A DNA stretch of 13,401 nucleotides, taken from contig JAPOYQ010000020.1 in assembly GCA_026706505.1 (NCBI GenBank), forward strand, positions 6,334-19,734. Direction: 5' to 3'. This DNA is from Gemmatimonadota bacterium (lineage in GTDB: Bacteria; Latescibacterota; UBA2968; UBA8231). The notes beneath the pieces are model-generated. The model worked only from the letters and a program-made list of their open reading frames with translations, did not search any database and was not told the origin of the DNA. The position numbers and the translations under genes are program-made. Below are positions 6,732-13,401 of this stretch, one piece after another (position 1 is the first letter of the stretch; every line of letters starts with the position of its first letter).

Positions 6732-7883
6732 ATGGAGTGTTGCGATTATGAAATGCGCTCGTCATCGTCCACTTTTGACATGAAGGCCAGCGGCTCCAGC
6801 ATAGCGATCCACCCGAACCCCATCATTGCGGGGGATATAACCCGGATTATATCTTCCGACGTTGATTGGAGCCGTTTGGCCGGGTGCTCGGTCCTTATCG
6901 CGGGTGCGGCTGGGTTCTTGCCCGCCTATCTCGTCGAGGTTATGATGGCCCTCTGGCACCGTCCGGCACTCACGGGGAACGATCCGCCGCGGGTCATCGC
7001 CTTGGTGCGGTCGGAAGACCGTGCGCGGGCCAAGTTTGCCCATCATTTGCAGAATCCCGGCTTTACTCTTTTGGTGCAGGACGTTTGTACGCGCTTGCCG
7101 GCCGAAATCCGACCTGACTTCATTGTACACGCGGCGAGTCCAGCAAGCCCCAAGTACTACCGGGACGATCCGGTCGGCACCATAGGTCCCAATACGGTGG
7201 GTACCCAACACCTCCTTGAGTGCGCCGCAAATGTAGATGCAAAGGGCTTTCTGTTTTTCAGTTCAGCGGAGATATATGGCGACCTGCCAGAGAGCATGAT
7301 CCCGACCAGAGAGTCCGATGCCGGGGTGCTGGATCCGACCGACCCGCGCAACTGCTACGCCGAATCGAAACGTTTAGGTGAGGCACTATGCATCGCTTGG
7401 CACCGCCAGTTCGGAGTTGCGGCCTCGATCGTCCGGCCCTTCCATGTGTATGGACCAGGCATGCGGTTGGATGACGGGCGTGTATTCGCGGATTTTGCTG
7501 CTGCTGTCGTGCATGGCCGCGACATCGCACTGCTGAGCACGGGTACGGCGAGCCGACCATTTTGCTACTTGGCGGACGCCACTGAGGGGTTTTTCCGCAT
7601 CTTGCTGAGCGGCGAGTCTGGGACGGCATATAATCTTGGTAATCCCGATTGCGAAATATCGATCGCAGAGCTAGCCGAGATACTGACTGCGCTTTATCCC
7701 GAGAAAGGCTTGCAGGTGATCCGTGCCGCCCGGAAGGCAGGGGACCCCTACATGCCGAGTAAGGTCGAGCGATCATGTCCAGATATTGGCCGGCTCAGAT
7801 CGCTTGGCTGGAAACCCTCAATCGATATCAGGACAGGCTTTCGGCGTACCATCGATAGTCTGTCCTGTGGTGCTTTGCCATGA
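6732..7883 (+). CDS. NAD(P)-dependent extended SDR (nucleotide-sugar epimerase/dehydratase/reductase family)
   Basis: This 383-residue protein has a Rossmann fold starting VLIAGAAGFLPAYLVEVM. The glycine loop is GxxGxxP (Gly58, Gly61, Pro64) instead of GxxGxxG. Further motifs are VHAASPASPKYYRDDP (about 132-147), FFSSAEIYG (175-183), the catalytic YAESK (Tyr209, Lys213), then RPFHVYGPGMRLDDGRV and an ordinary epimerase-type C-terminal domain. The region before the Rossmann loop (NPIIAGDITRII) matches a subgroup that carries about 45 extra N-terminal residues. The start is uncertain: 6732 has no clear Shine-Dalgarno, and the ATGs at 6753 and 6780 are alternatives. Given rfbF, rfbG and rfbH nearby, the likely role is reduction or epimerisation of a CDP-4-keto-3,6-dideoxy or branched sugar. 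UDP-glucuronate decarboxylase-like or dTDP-sugar activity cannot be excluded. It overlaps the next gene by ATGA. Confidence 0.85.
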   Translation: MECCDYEMRSSSSTFDMKASGSSIAIHPNPIIAGDITRIISSDVDWSRLAGCSVLIAGAAGFLPAYLVEVMMALWHRPALTGNDPPRVIALVRSEDRARAKFAHHLQNPGFTLLVQDVCTRLPAEIRPDFIVHAASPASPKYYRDDPVGTIGPNTVGTQHLLECAANVDAKGFLFFSSAEIYGDLPESMIPTRESDAGVLDPTDPRNCYAESKRLGEALCIAWHRQFGVAASIVRPFHVYGPGMRLDDGRVFADFAAAVVHGRDIALLSTGTASRPFCYLADATEGFFRILLSGESGTAYNLGNPDCEISIAELAEILTALYPEKGLQVIRAARKAGDPYMPSKVERSCPDIGRLRSLGWKPSIDIRTGFRRTIDSLSCGALP

Positions 7884-8818
7884 AAGATTTGGAAACTGAG
7901 GCTCTGTGTAATCTGCGGCGGGCTTATGAGCGGAGCGATCTCGATCGGCAGAAATTCTGGCAATTGATGCGGGATCACCATCTTCAATTGCGTACCTATC
8001 CGCCGCTTTTGGCGCAGGGCGAGGTCGAGTCAATACAGATCAGCGCGGCAGGTTTGATCGCACAACTCAAATCGGGGTTGAAATTTTTCTGGAATCCCGA
8101 AAATCTTCGCGCACCCGTTTCTGAGGCCGTCAATCACGGGGCCTATGAACTGTTTGCGGGTCGCGTGCTCGACCGGTGTGCAAAGGGCGCATCGCTCGCG
8201 GTCGACGCGGGCGCGAATGTCGGGTGGTATGCTGTCCGCATGGCAACGGCAATGGCGAGCGGACGGGTCATCGCCTACGAGCCGGTGAGGAAAACTGCCA
8301 CAATGCTGAAGGCGAATATTGCGCTCAATGGGCTTTCTAATCGAATAACTGTCATATCTCAGGGCCTCGCCGCCCGTCCGGGGCGTGGCGAAATTTTTCT
8401 GCCGCGGGATACGGGGCACGTCGGTGCATCGCTGCGGGAGTTGCACCCCAAGGAAATCAGCCGCAAATTGGCCATCCGTCTAACGACGCTCGACGAATCT
8501 CTGTCCGTCAACCCAGCGGCAACGCTCGATCTTTTGAAGTGCGACGTAGAAGGTGCAGAGCTGATGGTACTGAAAGGAGGGGTGGCGGTCATAGAGCGCG
8601 ACCGGCCAGTCCTTTTTCTCGAGCTTCTCCGCAAGTGGTCGGCTGCGTTCGGCTATCATCCCAACGAGGTGATCGCATGGACGGAAGCACTCGGCTATGA
8701 CTGCTGGGCGATTGGTGAAAATCAACTTCGGCGCTGTAAAAAGATTGCGGACGACACTGTTGAGACGAACTTTTTATTTGTACAACCTAATCGCGACGCC
8801 GAGCTAATTGAGGGGTGA
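7880..8818 (+). CDS. FkbM-family SAM-dependent methyltransferase
   Basis: This 312-residue protein is predicted soluble. SAM motif I is VDAGANVGWYA (108-118). It is followed by the acidic ribose-binding position in IAYEPV (Glu134), KANIALNGLSNRI (144-156), and the FkbM hallmark LLKCDVEGAELMVLKGG (218-234, with Asp222 and Glu224), then PVLFLELL. FkbM proteins O-methylate sugars and other hydroxyls in polyketide and polysaccharide pathways. About 100 residues precede the catalytic domain, which is somewhat long and may bind the acceptor. Its placement between the SDR and rfbH suggests a sugar O-methyltransferase for the dideoxy sugar or the growing glycan; this is inference. It overlaps the SDR gene by four bases and has no strong ribosome binding site of its own, which fits coupled translation. 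Confidence 0.88.
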   Translation: MKDLETEALCNLRRAYERSDLDRQKFWQLMRDHHLQLRTYPPLLAQGEVESIQISAAGLIAQLKSGLKFFWNPENLRAPVSEAVNHGAYELFAGRVLDRCAKGASLAVDAGANVGWYAVRMATAMASGRVIAYEPVRKTATMLKANIALNGLSNRITVISQGLAARPGRGEIFLPRDTGHVGASLRELHPKEISRKLAIRLTTLDESLSVNPAATLDLLKCDVEGAELMVLKGGVAVIERDRPVLFLELLRKWSAAFGYHPNEVIAWTEALGYDCWAIGENQLRRCKKIADDTVETNFLFVQPNRDAELIEG

Positions 8819-8830
8819 TGAGGGGCAAAT

Positions 8831-10177
8831 ATGTCTTCATTAAAGAACCTTGAATCGAAATCAGACGTACTGCGAGCCGAGATTCTGCGGCTCACAGCAG
8901 AATATGCTTCGCTCGTCAATTCCCCAGGGGTATTTGATGCCCAACGCAGTCCGGTGCCGGTTTCGGGACGGGTGTACGGCGCAGAAGAGGTGGTATCGCT
9001 CGTCGATTCTGCACTCGATTTCTGGCTTACTACGGGGCGTTTTAATGAGGAATTCGAGAGGCGGCTTGGCGGTTACTTGGGCTGCAAGCACGTGCGTACC
9101 GTCAATTCTGGGTCCTCTGCCAATCTGGTCGCGCTCGCTTCCCTGACATCGCATCTGCTCAAAGAGCGGGCCATAGGGGCAGGCGACGAGGTCATTACCT
9201 GTGCAACCGGATTTCCGACGACGGTGAATCCCATCATGCTGTATGGGATGGTGCCGGTTTTTGTCGATGTCCATGTCCCGACCTACAACATCGACACCTC
9301 ATGGCTGGAAGAAGCCATCACCGACAAGACCCGAGCGATCATGTTGGCGCATACGCTCGGCAACCCATTTGACCTGAGTCTCGTCATGGAGGTCGCCAAG
9401 CGCCATGACTTGTTCGTGATCGAAGATTGTTGCGATGCGCTCGGTACGCGCTACAACGGCCAACTCGTCGGCACCTTCGGTGATATCGGAACGCTGAGCT
9501 TTTATCCGGCGCATCACATCACTATGGGTGAAGGCGGTGCCGTATTCACCAATAGAGCCATATTGCGTCGAGCCATGGAATCGATTCGCGACTGGGGCAG
9601 GGATTGCTTTTGCGCCCCGGGCAAGGATAATACCTGTGGTCGCCGGTTTAATTGGCAACTCGGTGGTCTCCCGACCGGATTCGACCACAAATACACCTAT
9701 TCACATCTCGGCTTTAACCTGAAGATCACCGACATGCAGGCCGCTGTCGGTGTCGCACAGCTCGCTCGCCTCGATGGGTTTATCGAGAAACGTCGGCATA
9801 ACGCGGAGCGACTCTTGTGCGGCCTCACCCCGCTTCAGGAGTATTTTATTTTGCCCGAAGCGACCCCAGGCAGCGAACCGTCCTGGTTCGGACTGCCCCT
9901 TACAGTGCGCGATGGCGTGCCCTTCACCCGCGACGAACTGGTGAGGCATCTAAACGAGCGGCGCATAGGCACCCGCTTTCTCTTCGGAGGTAACTTAGTG
10001 CATCAACCCTATATGAGTGGTCAGAAATACCGGATCGTCGGCGATCTCGGCAACGCGGATATCGTCATGAATCGAACTTTCTGGATAGGCGTTTATCCCG
10101 GTTTGGACAATGTCCACATTGATTACATGCTCGAAGTGATTACCGATTTCGTGCATGCTCGAGGAAAGATTCTATGA
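8831..10177 (+). CDS. rfbH: CDP-4-keto-6-deoxy-D-glucose 3-dehydratase (RfbH/DdhC/AscC, E1)
   Basis: This PMP- and [2Fe-2S]-dependent enzyme of the aminotransferase fold removes the C3 hydroxyl of CDP-4-keto-6-deoxyglucose. It works with an electron-donating reductase (RfbI/AscD/E3). At 448 residues it is slightly longer than Yersinia E1 (437). The residue that is Lys in related aminotransferases is His228 here ([14 protein letters not shown]), matching His220 of E1. The four cluster cysteines are present as Cys201, Cys259, Cys261 and Cys269, each eight residues after the E1 cysteines 193, 251, 253 and 261. GAVFTN and [16 protein letters not shown] complete the fold signatures. GAGGGG-like purines (GAGGGG, 8820-8825) precede the ATG at 8831 by 5 bases. 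It follows the FkbM gene after 12 bases and overlaps the GT2 gene by ATGA. No E3 reductase gene is in the window. Confidence 0.96.
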   Translation: MSSLKNLESKSDVLRAEILRLTAEYASLVNSPGVFDAQRSPVPVSGRVYGAEEVVSLVDSALDFWLTTGRFNEEFERRLGGYLGCKHVRTVNSGSSANLVALASLTSHLLKERAIGAGDEVITCATGFPTTVNPIMLYGMVPVFVDVHVPTYNIDTSWLEEAITDKTRAIMLAHTLGNPFDLSLVMEVAKRHDLFVIEDCCDALGTRYNGQLVGTFGDIGTLSFYPAHHITMGEGGAVFTNRAILRRAMESIRDWGRDCFCAPGKDNTCGRRFNWQLGGLPTGFDHKYTYSHLGFNLKITDMQAAVGVAQLARLDGFIEKRRHNAERLLCGLTPLQEYFILPEATPGSEPSWFGLPLTVRDGVPFTRDELVRHLNERRIGTRFLFGGNLVHQPYMSGQKYRIVGDLGNADIVMNRTFWIGVYPGLDNVHIDYMLEVITDFVHARGKIL

Positions 10178-11187
10178 CTTCGCGCAAAAAAATTGGCATT
10201 GTCACACCCTGCTATAATGAGGAAGATACCGTCGCAGAGTGCCATGCGACGGTGAAAGCCCTGTTTGCAGGCCCACTAGCTAGCTACGACTATGAACACC
10301 TTTTCTGCGACAACTGTTCCACAGACGCCACGCTTGAACGATTGCGAGTCATTGCCGAAGCTGACCTCAACGTGCGGGTGATTGCCAACTCGCGGAATTT
10401 TGGGGCTTTTCGCAATATGTTCAATGGAACTCTGGCAGTTGGCGGGGATGCTATTGTGCCGTTTCTGCCGGCCGATCTACAAGACCCCCCTGACCTCTTG
10501 CCCACATTTGTCCAGCATTGGGAGGCAGGATACAAGGTCGTCTATGGTATTCGTGCCAATCGGGAAGAATTTTGGCTCATGCGTACCATGCGCCAGTGGT
10601 TCTACAAGTTAGTCAACCACTGGTCTCCTTTTAAAATTCCCCAAAACGCCGGAGAATTTCAGTTGATTGACCGCGTCGTGGTGGAGAACCTCCGAGCCTT
10701 TGACGACCACTTTCCCTACCTGAGAGGGATGATCGCCTATTGTGGATTTGATTCAATCGGTGTGCCCTACACCTGGAAGAAGCGCGGACGTGGCTTGTCT
10801 AAATCAACAGTGTCTTCGCTTGTCGAAGACGGGTTGAACGGCCTCATTTCCTTCAGCATGATGCCCATCCGGTTCGCGCTGTTCGCCGGATTTTCCATGG
10901 CGGTACTCAGCATACTGACTGCCTTGATAATGCTGATCATCAACCTGATCTACTATAGAGAGTTGGCACCGCCCGGGATTCCTTTGCTGACCGTCTCTTT
11001 ATTTTTTTTTAGTGGTGTCCAGCTTTTCTTTATTGGTCTTCTCGGCGAGTATGTTCTCGCCATCCATGCCCAGGTGCGCCGCCGCCCATTGGTGATTGAA
11101 CAAGAGCGCGTAAATTTTCCAATGGCTAATCCACAGCCTGAACAGATATCGCCGGAAAAACGCACTCCGGCTGACTGGGAAGAATGA
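10174..11187 (+). CDS. GT2 glycosyltransferase with two C-terminal TM helices (polyprenyl-phosphate-sugar synthase type)
   Basis: This 337-residue protein has a GT-A catalytic domain that begins [17 protein letters not shown]. Nucleotide-binding DNCSTD is at 46-51, and PADLQDPP (99-106) provides the metal-binding and catalytic aspartates. About residues 230-260 and 268-295 are hydrophobic and form a helix pair with a short loop, then [15 protein letters not shown]. This is the GtrB/DPM1-type plan of enzymes that load a sugar from a nucleotide onto undecaprenyl phosphate at the inner membrane. GAGGA at 10161-10165 lies 8 bases before the ATG. The gene overlaps rfbH by four bases. Inferred donor: the CDP-sugar made by this cluster, though UDP-glucose or another donor is possible. 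Direct transfer to a lipid-linked oligosaccharide is the main alternative role. Confidence 0.88.
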   Translation: MTSRKKIGIVTPCYNEEDTVAECHATVKALFAGPLASYDYEHLFCDNCSTDATLERLRVIAEADLNVRVIANSRNFGAFRNMFNGTLAVGGDAIVPFLPADLQDPPDLLPTFVQHWEAGYKVVYGIRANREEFWLMRTMRQWFYKLVNHWSPFKIPQNAGEFQLIDRVVVENLRAFDDHFPYLRGMIAYCGFDSIGVPYTWKKRGRGLSKSTVSSLVEDGLNGLISFSMMPIRFALFAGFSMAVLSILTALIMLIINLIYYRELAPPGIPLLTVSLFFFSGVQLFFIGLLGEYVLAIHAQVRRRPLVIEQERVNFPMANPQPEQISPEKRTPADWEE

Positions 11188-11224
11188 AGCACTGGGAAAC
11201 TGGGGTAGGAGTCGACCAGAGGTT

Positions 11225-11259
11225 TTTCCACAGGCCGCTGCCCGAAAAGCTTGTGGAAA
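11225..11259 (+). promoter_or_regulatory. Hairpin in the leader of the transketolase pair
   Basis: TTTCCACAGGC (11225-11235) pairs with GCTTGTGGAAA (11249-11259) over 11 positions with one G-U wobble, around a 13-base loop. The stem ends 5 bases before the AAGGA ribosome binding site (11265-11269) of the next gene. The only T-run is TTTTT at 11270-11274, after that site, so it is unlikely to be a simple terminator. It could modulate translation or protect processed mRNA. Confidence 0.5.
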
Positions 11260-11274
11260 CAGTGAAGGATTTTT

Positions 11275-12096
11275 ATGAACGAAACCGTTGAAGACATCGC
11301 CACATTCGCCGCGAGGATTCGCCGCCATGCTTTGTGCATGGTACATCACGCAGGGGCTTCGCACATCGGCACCTGCTTGTCTATGGCCGATGTGCTGGCG
11401 GTGCTGTATTGTCGTACGCTGAGGATTGACCCACAGCGACCCAATTGGCCGGGCCGCGACCGATTTGTTTTGAGCAAGGGACACGGTGCCGCGATCCTGT
11501 ATGCGGCACTGGCCGAACGTGGGTTTTTCCCTATCAAATGGTTAGACCGATACTGCGCTGACGGTTCTCCCTTGACCGGCCATATCAACCACTTGGGCGT
11601 GCCGGGAGTGGAAGTATCGACCGGATCGCTTGGACACGGGCTGTCCATCGGCTGCGGCATGGCATTGGCCGGGCGCGCCGCGTCTGATCCGTACCGTTGC
11701 TTCGTGCTGCTGAGCGACGGAGAATGCGACGAAGGGGCAATCTGGGAGGCGGCCCTTTTTGCACCGCACCACCGGCTCGGCAATCTGACGGTTATCATTG
11801 ACTATAATAAAATTCAGAGCTTTGGCACGGTTGCGGAAGTCCTCAATTTAGAGCCACTCGTGGACAAGTGGCGGGCCTTCGGCTGGCGTGTTTTGGAGAT
11901 TGACGGACACGATATAGTCGCTGTCAATTCCGCCTTGCGCAGTGCCGATGCCAATGCCGATCGCCCCTTGGCATTGATTGCCCACACGGTGAAAGGCAAG
12001 GGAGTGAGCTTTATGGAAGACGATCTTCTCTGGCACTACCGCAATCCCGATGCCGAGCAACTCGCCGCAGCACTACGAGAAGTGGAAGGGGAGTGA
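11275..12096 (+). CDS. Transketolase-like ThDP enzyme, N-terminal (PP-domain) subunit
   Basis: This 273-residue protein corresponds to the pyrophosphate-binding half of transketolase. It keeps His30 (ASHIG), His70 (SKGHGAAILY), His103 (TGHINHLG) and the STGSLGHGLSIG loop (115-126). It also keeps the ThDP/Mg motif SDGECDEG (Asp148) with the paired Asn178 in DYNKIQSFG, 30 residues later. KGKGVSFMED and LWHYRNP near the end match the split-transketolase C-terminal signature. It is complete as a subunit, since the partner follows immediately. AAGGA precedes the ATG by 5 bases. Known chemistry is transfer of a two-carbon ketol unit. In this setting the acceptor may be a CDP-4-keto sugar rather than an aldose phosphate; this is inference. 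It may instead be a housekeeping-like transketolase, but its end-of-cluster position and split form argue for a pathway role. Confidence 0.92.
   Translation: MNETVEDIATFAARIRRHALCMVHHAGASHIGTCLSMADVLAVLYCRTLRIDPQRPNWPGRDRFVLSKGHGAAILYAALAERGFFPIKWLDRYCADGSPLTGHINHLGVPGVEVSTGSLGHGLSIGCGMALAGRAASDPYRCFVLLSDGECDEGAIWEAALFAPHHRLGNLTVIIDYNKIQSFGTVAEVLNLEPLVDKWRAFGWRVLEIDGHDIVAVNSALRSADANADRPLALIAHTVKGKGVSFMEDDLLWHYRNPDAEQLAAALREVEGE
12084..12093 (+). promoter_or_regulatory. Shine-Dalgarno GGAAGGGGAG setting the start of the second transketolase subunit
   Basis: GGAAGGGGAG lies just before GTGATG, within the last codons of the upstream subunit gene. The ATG at 12096 shares its A with the upstream TGA stop. 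The GTG at 12093 is also in frame but would sit on the ribosome binding site. Confidence 0.75.
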
Positions 12097-13052
12097 TGCG
12101 GACAACATTTATTAACACGCTGCTCAAATTGGCGGACGAGGACGCTCGGATCTGGTTGTTGTGCGGCGACTTGGGTTACTCTGTACTGGAACCATTTTTG
12201 GAACGGTTTCCCAACCGGTTCATCAATGTGGGAGTTGCAGAGCAGAACATGATCGGCATCGCGGCCGGGCTGGCGCAGAGTGGCCATGTCGCGTTCTGCT
12301 ACTCTATCGCAAATTTTTCGACTTTGCGTTGTCTTGAGCAAATCAGAAATGATGTTTGCTACCACGACTGCAATGTGAACATTGTATCCGTCGGGGGTGG
12401 CGTGGCCTACGGTGCTCAGGGCTACAGCCATCACGCGCTTGAAGATCTGGCGGTGATGCGGGCGTTACCGAATATGGTGGTGGCTGCACCGGGCGATCCA
12501 TTGGAAGTTCACTCGTTGACCTGTGCGCTGACCAGCCATTCCGGGCCGGGGTTTTTGCGCTTGAACAAGGCGGGTGAAGAGGTCTTACACGATGCAGTTC
12601 CATCGCTCGAGGTGGGGCAGGTGCTGCCGATGCGAGATGGCGACGACGTCATTCTGCTCAGTACGGGAGGAATGCTGGAAACTACATTGCAAGTCGCCGA
12701 ACGGCTTCGGCAACAGGGAGTTGCTGCGGGGGTAACGAGCGTGCCATTTCTCAAGCCGCTGGATACGGCTTATGTCTCCGCTGCCGCACAACGGTCGGCA
12801 CTGTTGTGTACAATCGAAGAGCATACACCCATCGGTGGACTAGGCGAAGCAGTGGCGTCTTGTCTCGCGCAACTGTTTGGAAATCGCGCCGTGCTGTTGC
12901 CGTTCAGCCTGCCGGAGGGCAGCACAAAAGGCGTGTCTGGAGATCAACACTATTTGCGGACACGCGGCGGTCTCGATTCCGATAGCATTTTCGTGGCTAT
13001 AACCGACGCCTTGGAAGTCGGTAGAGGGACGCGCAATACCCACAAGGGCTAG
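12096..13052 (+). CDS. Transketolase-like ThDP enzyme, C-terminal (Pyr-domain) subunit
   Basis: From the ATG at 12096 this 318-residue protein comprises the pyrimidine-binding domain and the transketolase C-terminal domain. The catalytic Glu that activates ThDP is Glu49 in NVGVAEQNMIGIAAGLA. CYSIANFSTLRCLEQIRND (68-86) and GGVAYGAQGYSHHALEDLAVMRALPNM (101-127) are family signatures, with His112 and His113 as likely substrate-site histidines. The last third (DVILLSTGGMLE, then EEHTPIGGLGEAV) is the alpha/beta domain shared with PDH and DXS enzymes. It overlaps the N-terminal subunit gene by one base behind a strong ribosome binding site, so equal synthesis of an alpha2beta2-type complex is expected. 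Together the two subunits (about 590 residues) are shorter than the usual single-chain transketolase (about 660). Confidence 0.92.
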   Translation: MRTTFINTLLKLADEDARIWLLCGDLGYSVLEPFLERFPNRFINVGVAEQNMIGIAAGLAQSGHVAFCYSIANFSTLRCLEQIRNDVCYHDCNVNIVSVGGGVAYGAQGYSHHALEDLAVMRALPNMVVAAPGDPLEVHSLTCALTSHSGPGFLRLNKAGEEVLHDAVPSLEVGQVLPMRDGDDVILLSTGGMLETTLQVAERLRQQGVAAGVTSVPFLKPLDTAYVSAAAQRSALLCTIEEHTPIGGLGEAVASCLAQLFGNRAVLLPFSLPEGSTKGVSGDQHYLRTRGGLDSDSIFVAITDALEVGRGTRNTHKG

Positions 13053-13401
13053 ACCAACACACACCTGAGCCCTGCCTACACAATGCAGGGAAGATGCCCC
13101 GCCGGAAGCAGGTGGTCGGAGCGTCACGACAGGTGAGGCAACGGGCCCAGCGGGCCAACGATGGCATCTCCGTTGCCCAAAAGATACTCGGCTCTACATT
13201 GAACAGAACACGCCCGACTGAATCGTCGGTTTCGGGGGGTTGCAGCAAGAGACGGTGGAACAATTCGCGGCAAGCTACGAGGTCGCCGCCAAGCTCAAAG
13301 TCCATCCCTATCCGACGCAGCGACCCTAACTGAACTTGCATGCCTTGGCCCCGCTGGCTCCCGGCAATAACGGCGTGTTGATCCTCCGACGCCGGGAGCA
13401 G
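13053..13401 (+). other. No intact gene seen; small inverted repeats
   Basis: These 349 bases hold no gene I can defend. A weak hairpin (CCCTGC 13070-13075 with GCAGGG 13085-13090) follows the transketolase stop, without a T-run. Near the edge GCTCCCGGC (13357-13365) and GCCGGGAGC (13391-13399) form a 9-bp inverted repeat with a 25-base loop; its meaning is unclear because the window ends there. On the minus strand a frame is open from the right edge to about 12997, but it enters the transketolase gene and has no recognisable motif, so it is probably a shadow. Confidence 0.5.
13096..13329 (+). pseudogene. Possible decayed coding frame with internal TGA
   Basis: In the frame starting at 13096 the translation looks protein-like on both sides of a TGA at 13219-13221. 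It reads RLYIEQNTPD before the stop and IVGFGGLQQETVEQFAASYE after it, ending at TAA 13327-13329. The codons after the stop are rich in G/C at third positions, as in real genes here. No start, ribosome binding site or known family is visible. It may be the tail of a degraded gene; chance is also possible. Confidence 0.25.

Noticed and set aside
6749..6783. Short frame beginning ATG at 6749 behind GGAG-like bases
   Set aside because: It has only 11 codons and runs through the start region of the SDR gene. It could be a leader peptide, but nothing beyond the weak site supports it.
11225..11259. Rho-independent terminator after the GT2 gene
   Set aside because: The stem is good but has no adjacent T-run, and the next gene's ribosome binding site follows at once, so it is listed as a leader hairpin instead.
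11275..13052. Transketolase pair as 1-deoxyxylulose-5-phosphate synthase or pyruvate dehydrogenase E1
   Set aside because: The residue pattern (ASHIG, SKGHG, STGSLGHG, LWHYRNP, GVAEQN) fits split transketolase better. The two-gene split with PP domain first is typical of that form, and no E2/E3 genes are nearby.
12997..13341. Minus-strand ORF of 114 residues at the right edge
   Set aside because: It enters the transketolase gene, has no motif I recognise, and is antisense in codon register to the + strand frame at 13096, which explains its openness.
1..13401. CRISPR arrays, tRNA/rRNA genes, IS elements or integrases
   Set aside because: No regularly spaced repeats, cloverleaf-like segments, transposase motifs or paired terminal repeats were seen. 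The only long repeats are the TPR duplication.

Overview
This window is a one-strand bacterial surface-polysaccharide (O-antigen or capsule type) sugar and glycosylation cluster. All genes read on the + strand, mostly with short overlaps or gaps. The sequence is moderately GC-rich by eye (not computed) and uses TAA, TGA and TAG as ordinary stops. The gene types (CDP-3,6-dideoxyhexose enzymes, GtrA, a membrane-anchored GT2, a TMTC-like TPR membrane protein) fit a Gram-negative bacterium, perhaps a proteobacterium; the sequence alone does not fix the taxon.

Layout. Positions 1-1644 hold the 3' part of a polytopic membrane protein with a TPR tail, coupled to a sugar-phosphate isomerase/epimerase-like TIM barrel (1644-2483) and followed by a small GtrA-type membrane protein (2502-2909). 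Positions 2910-3170 are a scar-like spacer. It contains a predicted sigma70-type promoter and a short remnant whose C-terminal motif matches the end of the glycosyltransferase at 5004-6686. Then come rfbF/ddhA and rfbG/ddhB (CDP-glucose synthesis and 4,6-dehydration) and a GT22-type membrane glycosyltransferase. A second block follows: an extended SDR, an FkbM-type methyltransferase, rfbH/ddhC (the PMP/[2Fe-2S] C3-dehydratase, with all key residues present) and a GT2 with two C-terminal membrane helices. The cluster ends with a two-subunit transketolase-like ThDP enzyme (11275-13052). The last about 350 bases hold no convincing gene, only a decayed coding-like frame.

How the genes may work together. 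RfbF, RfbG and RfbH would make CDP-4-keto-3,6-dideoxyglucose. The split ThDP enzyme could add a two-carbon ketol unit to the 4-keto carbon, the SDR could reduce a keto group, and the FkbM protein could O-methylate the sugar. That would give a branched, methylated 3,6-dideoxy sugar. This is analogous in logic to CDP-yersiniose but uses a transketolase-type rather than an acetohydroxyacid-synthase-type (YerE) enzyme. The GT2, the GtrA protein and the GT22 protein have the profile of a synthase, flippase and transferase set that moves a sugar across the membrane on a polyprenyl phosphate. The individual enzyme calls for rfbF, rfbG and rfbH are firm. The branched-sugar product and the three-component transfer system are inference.
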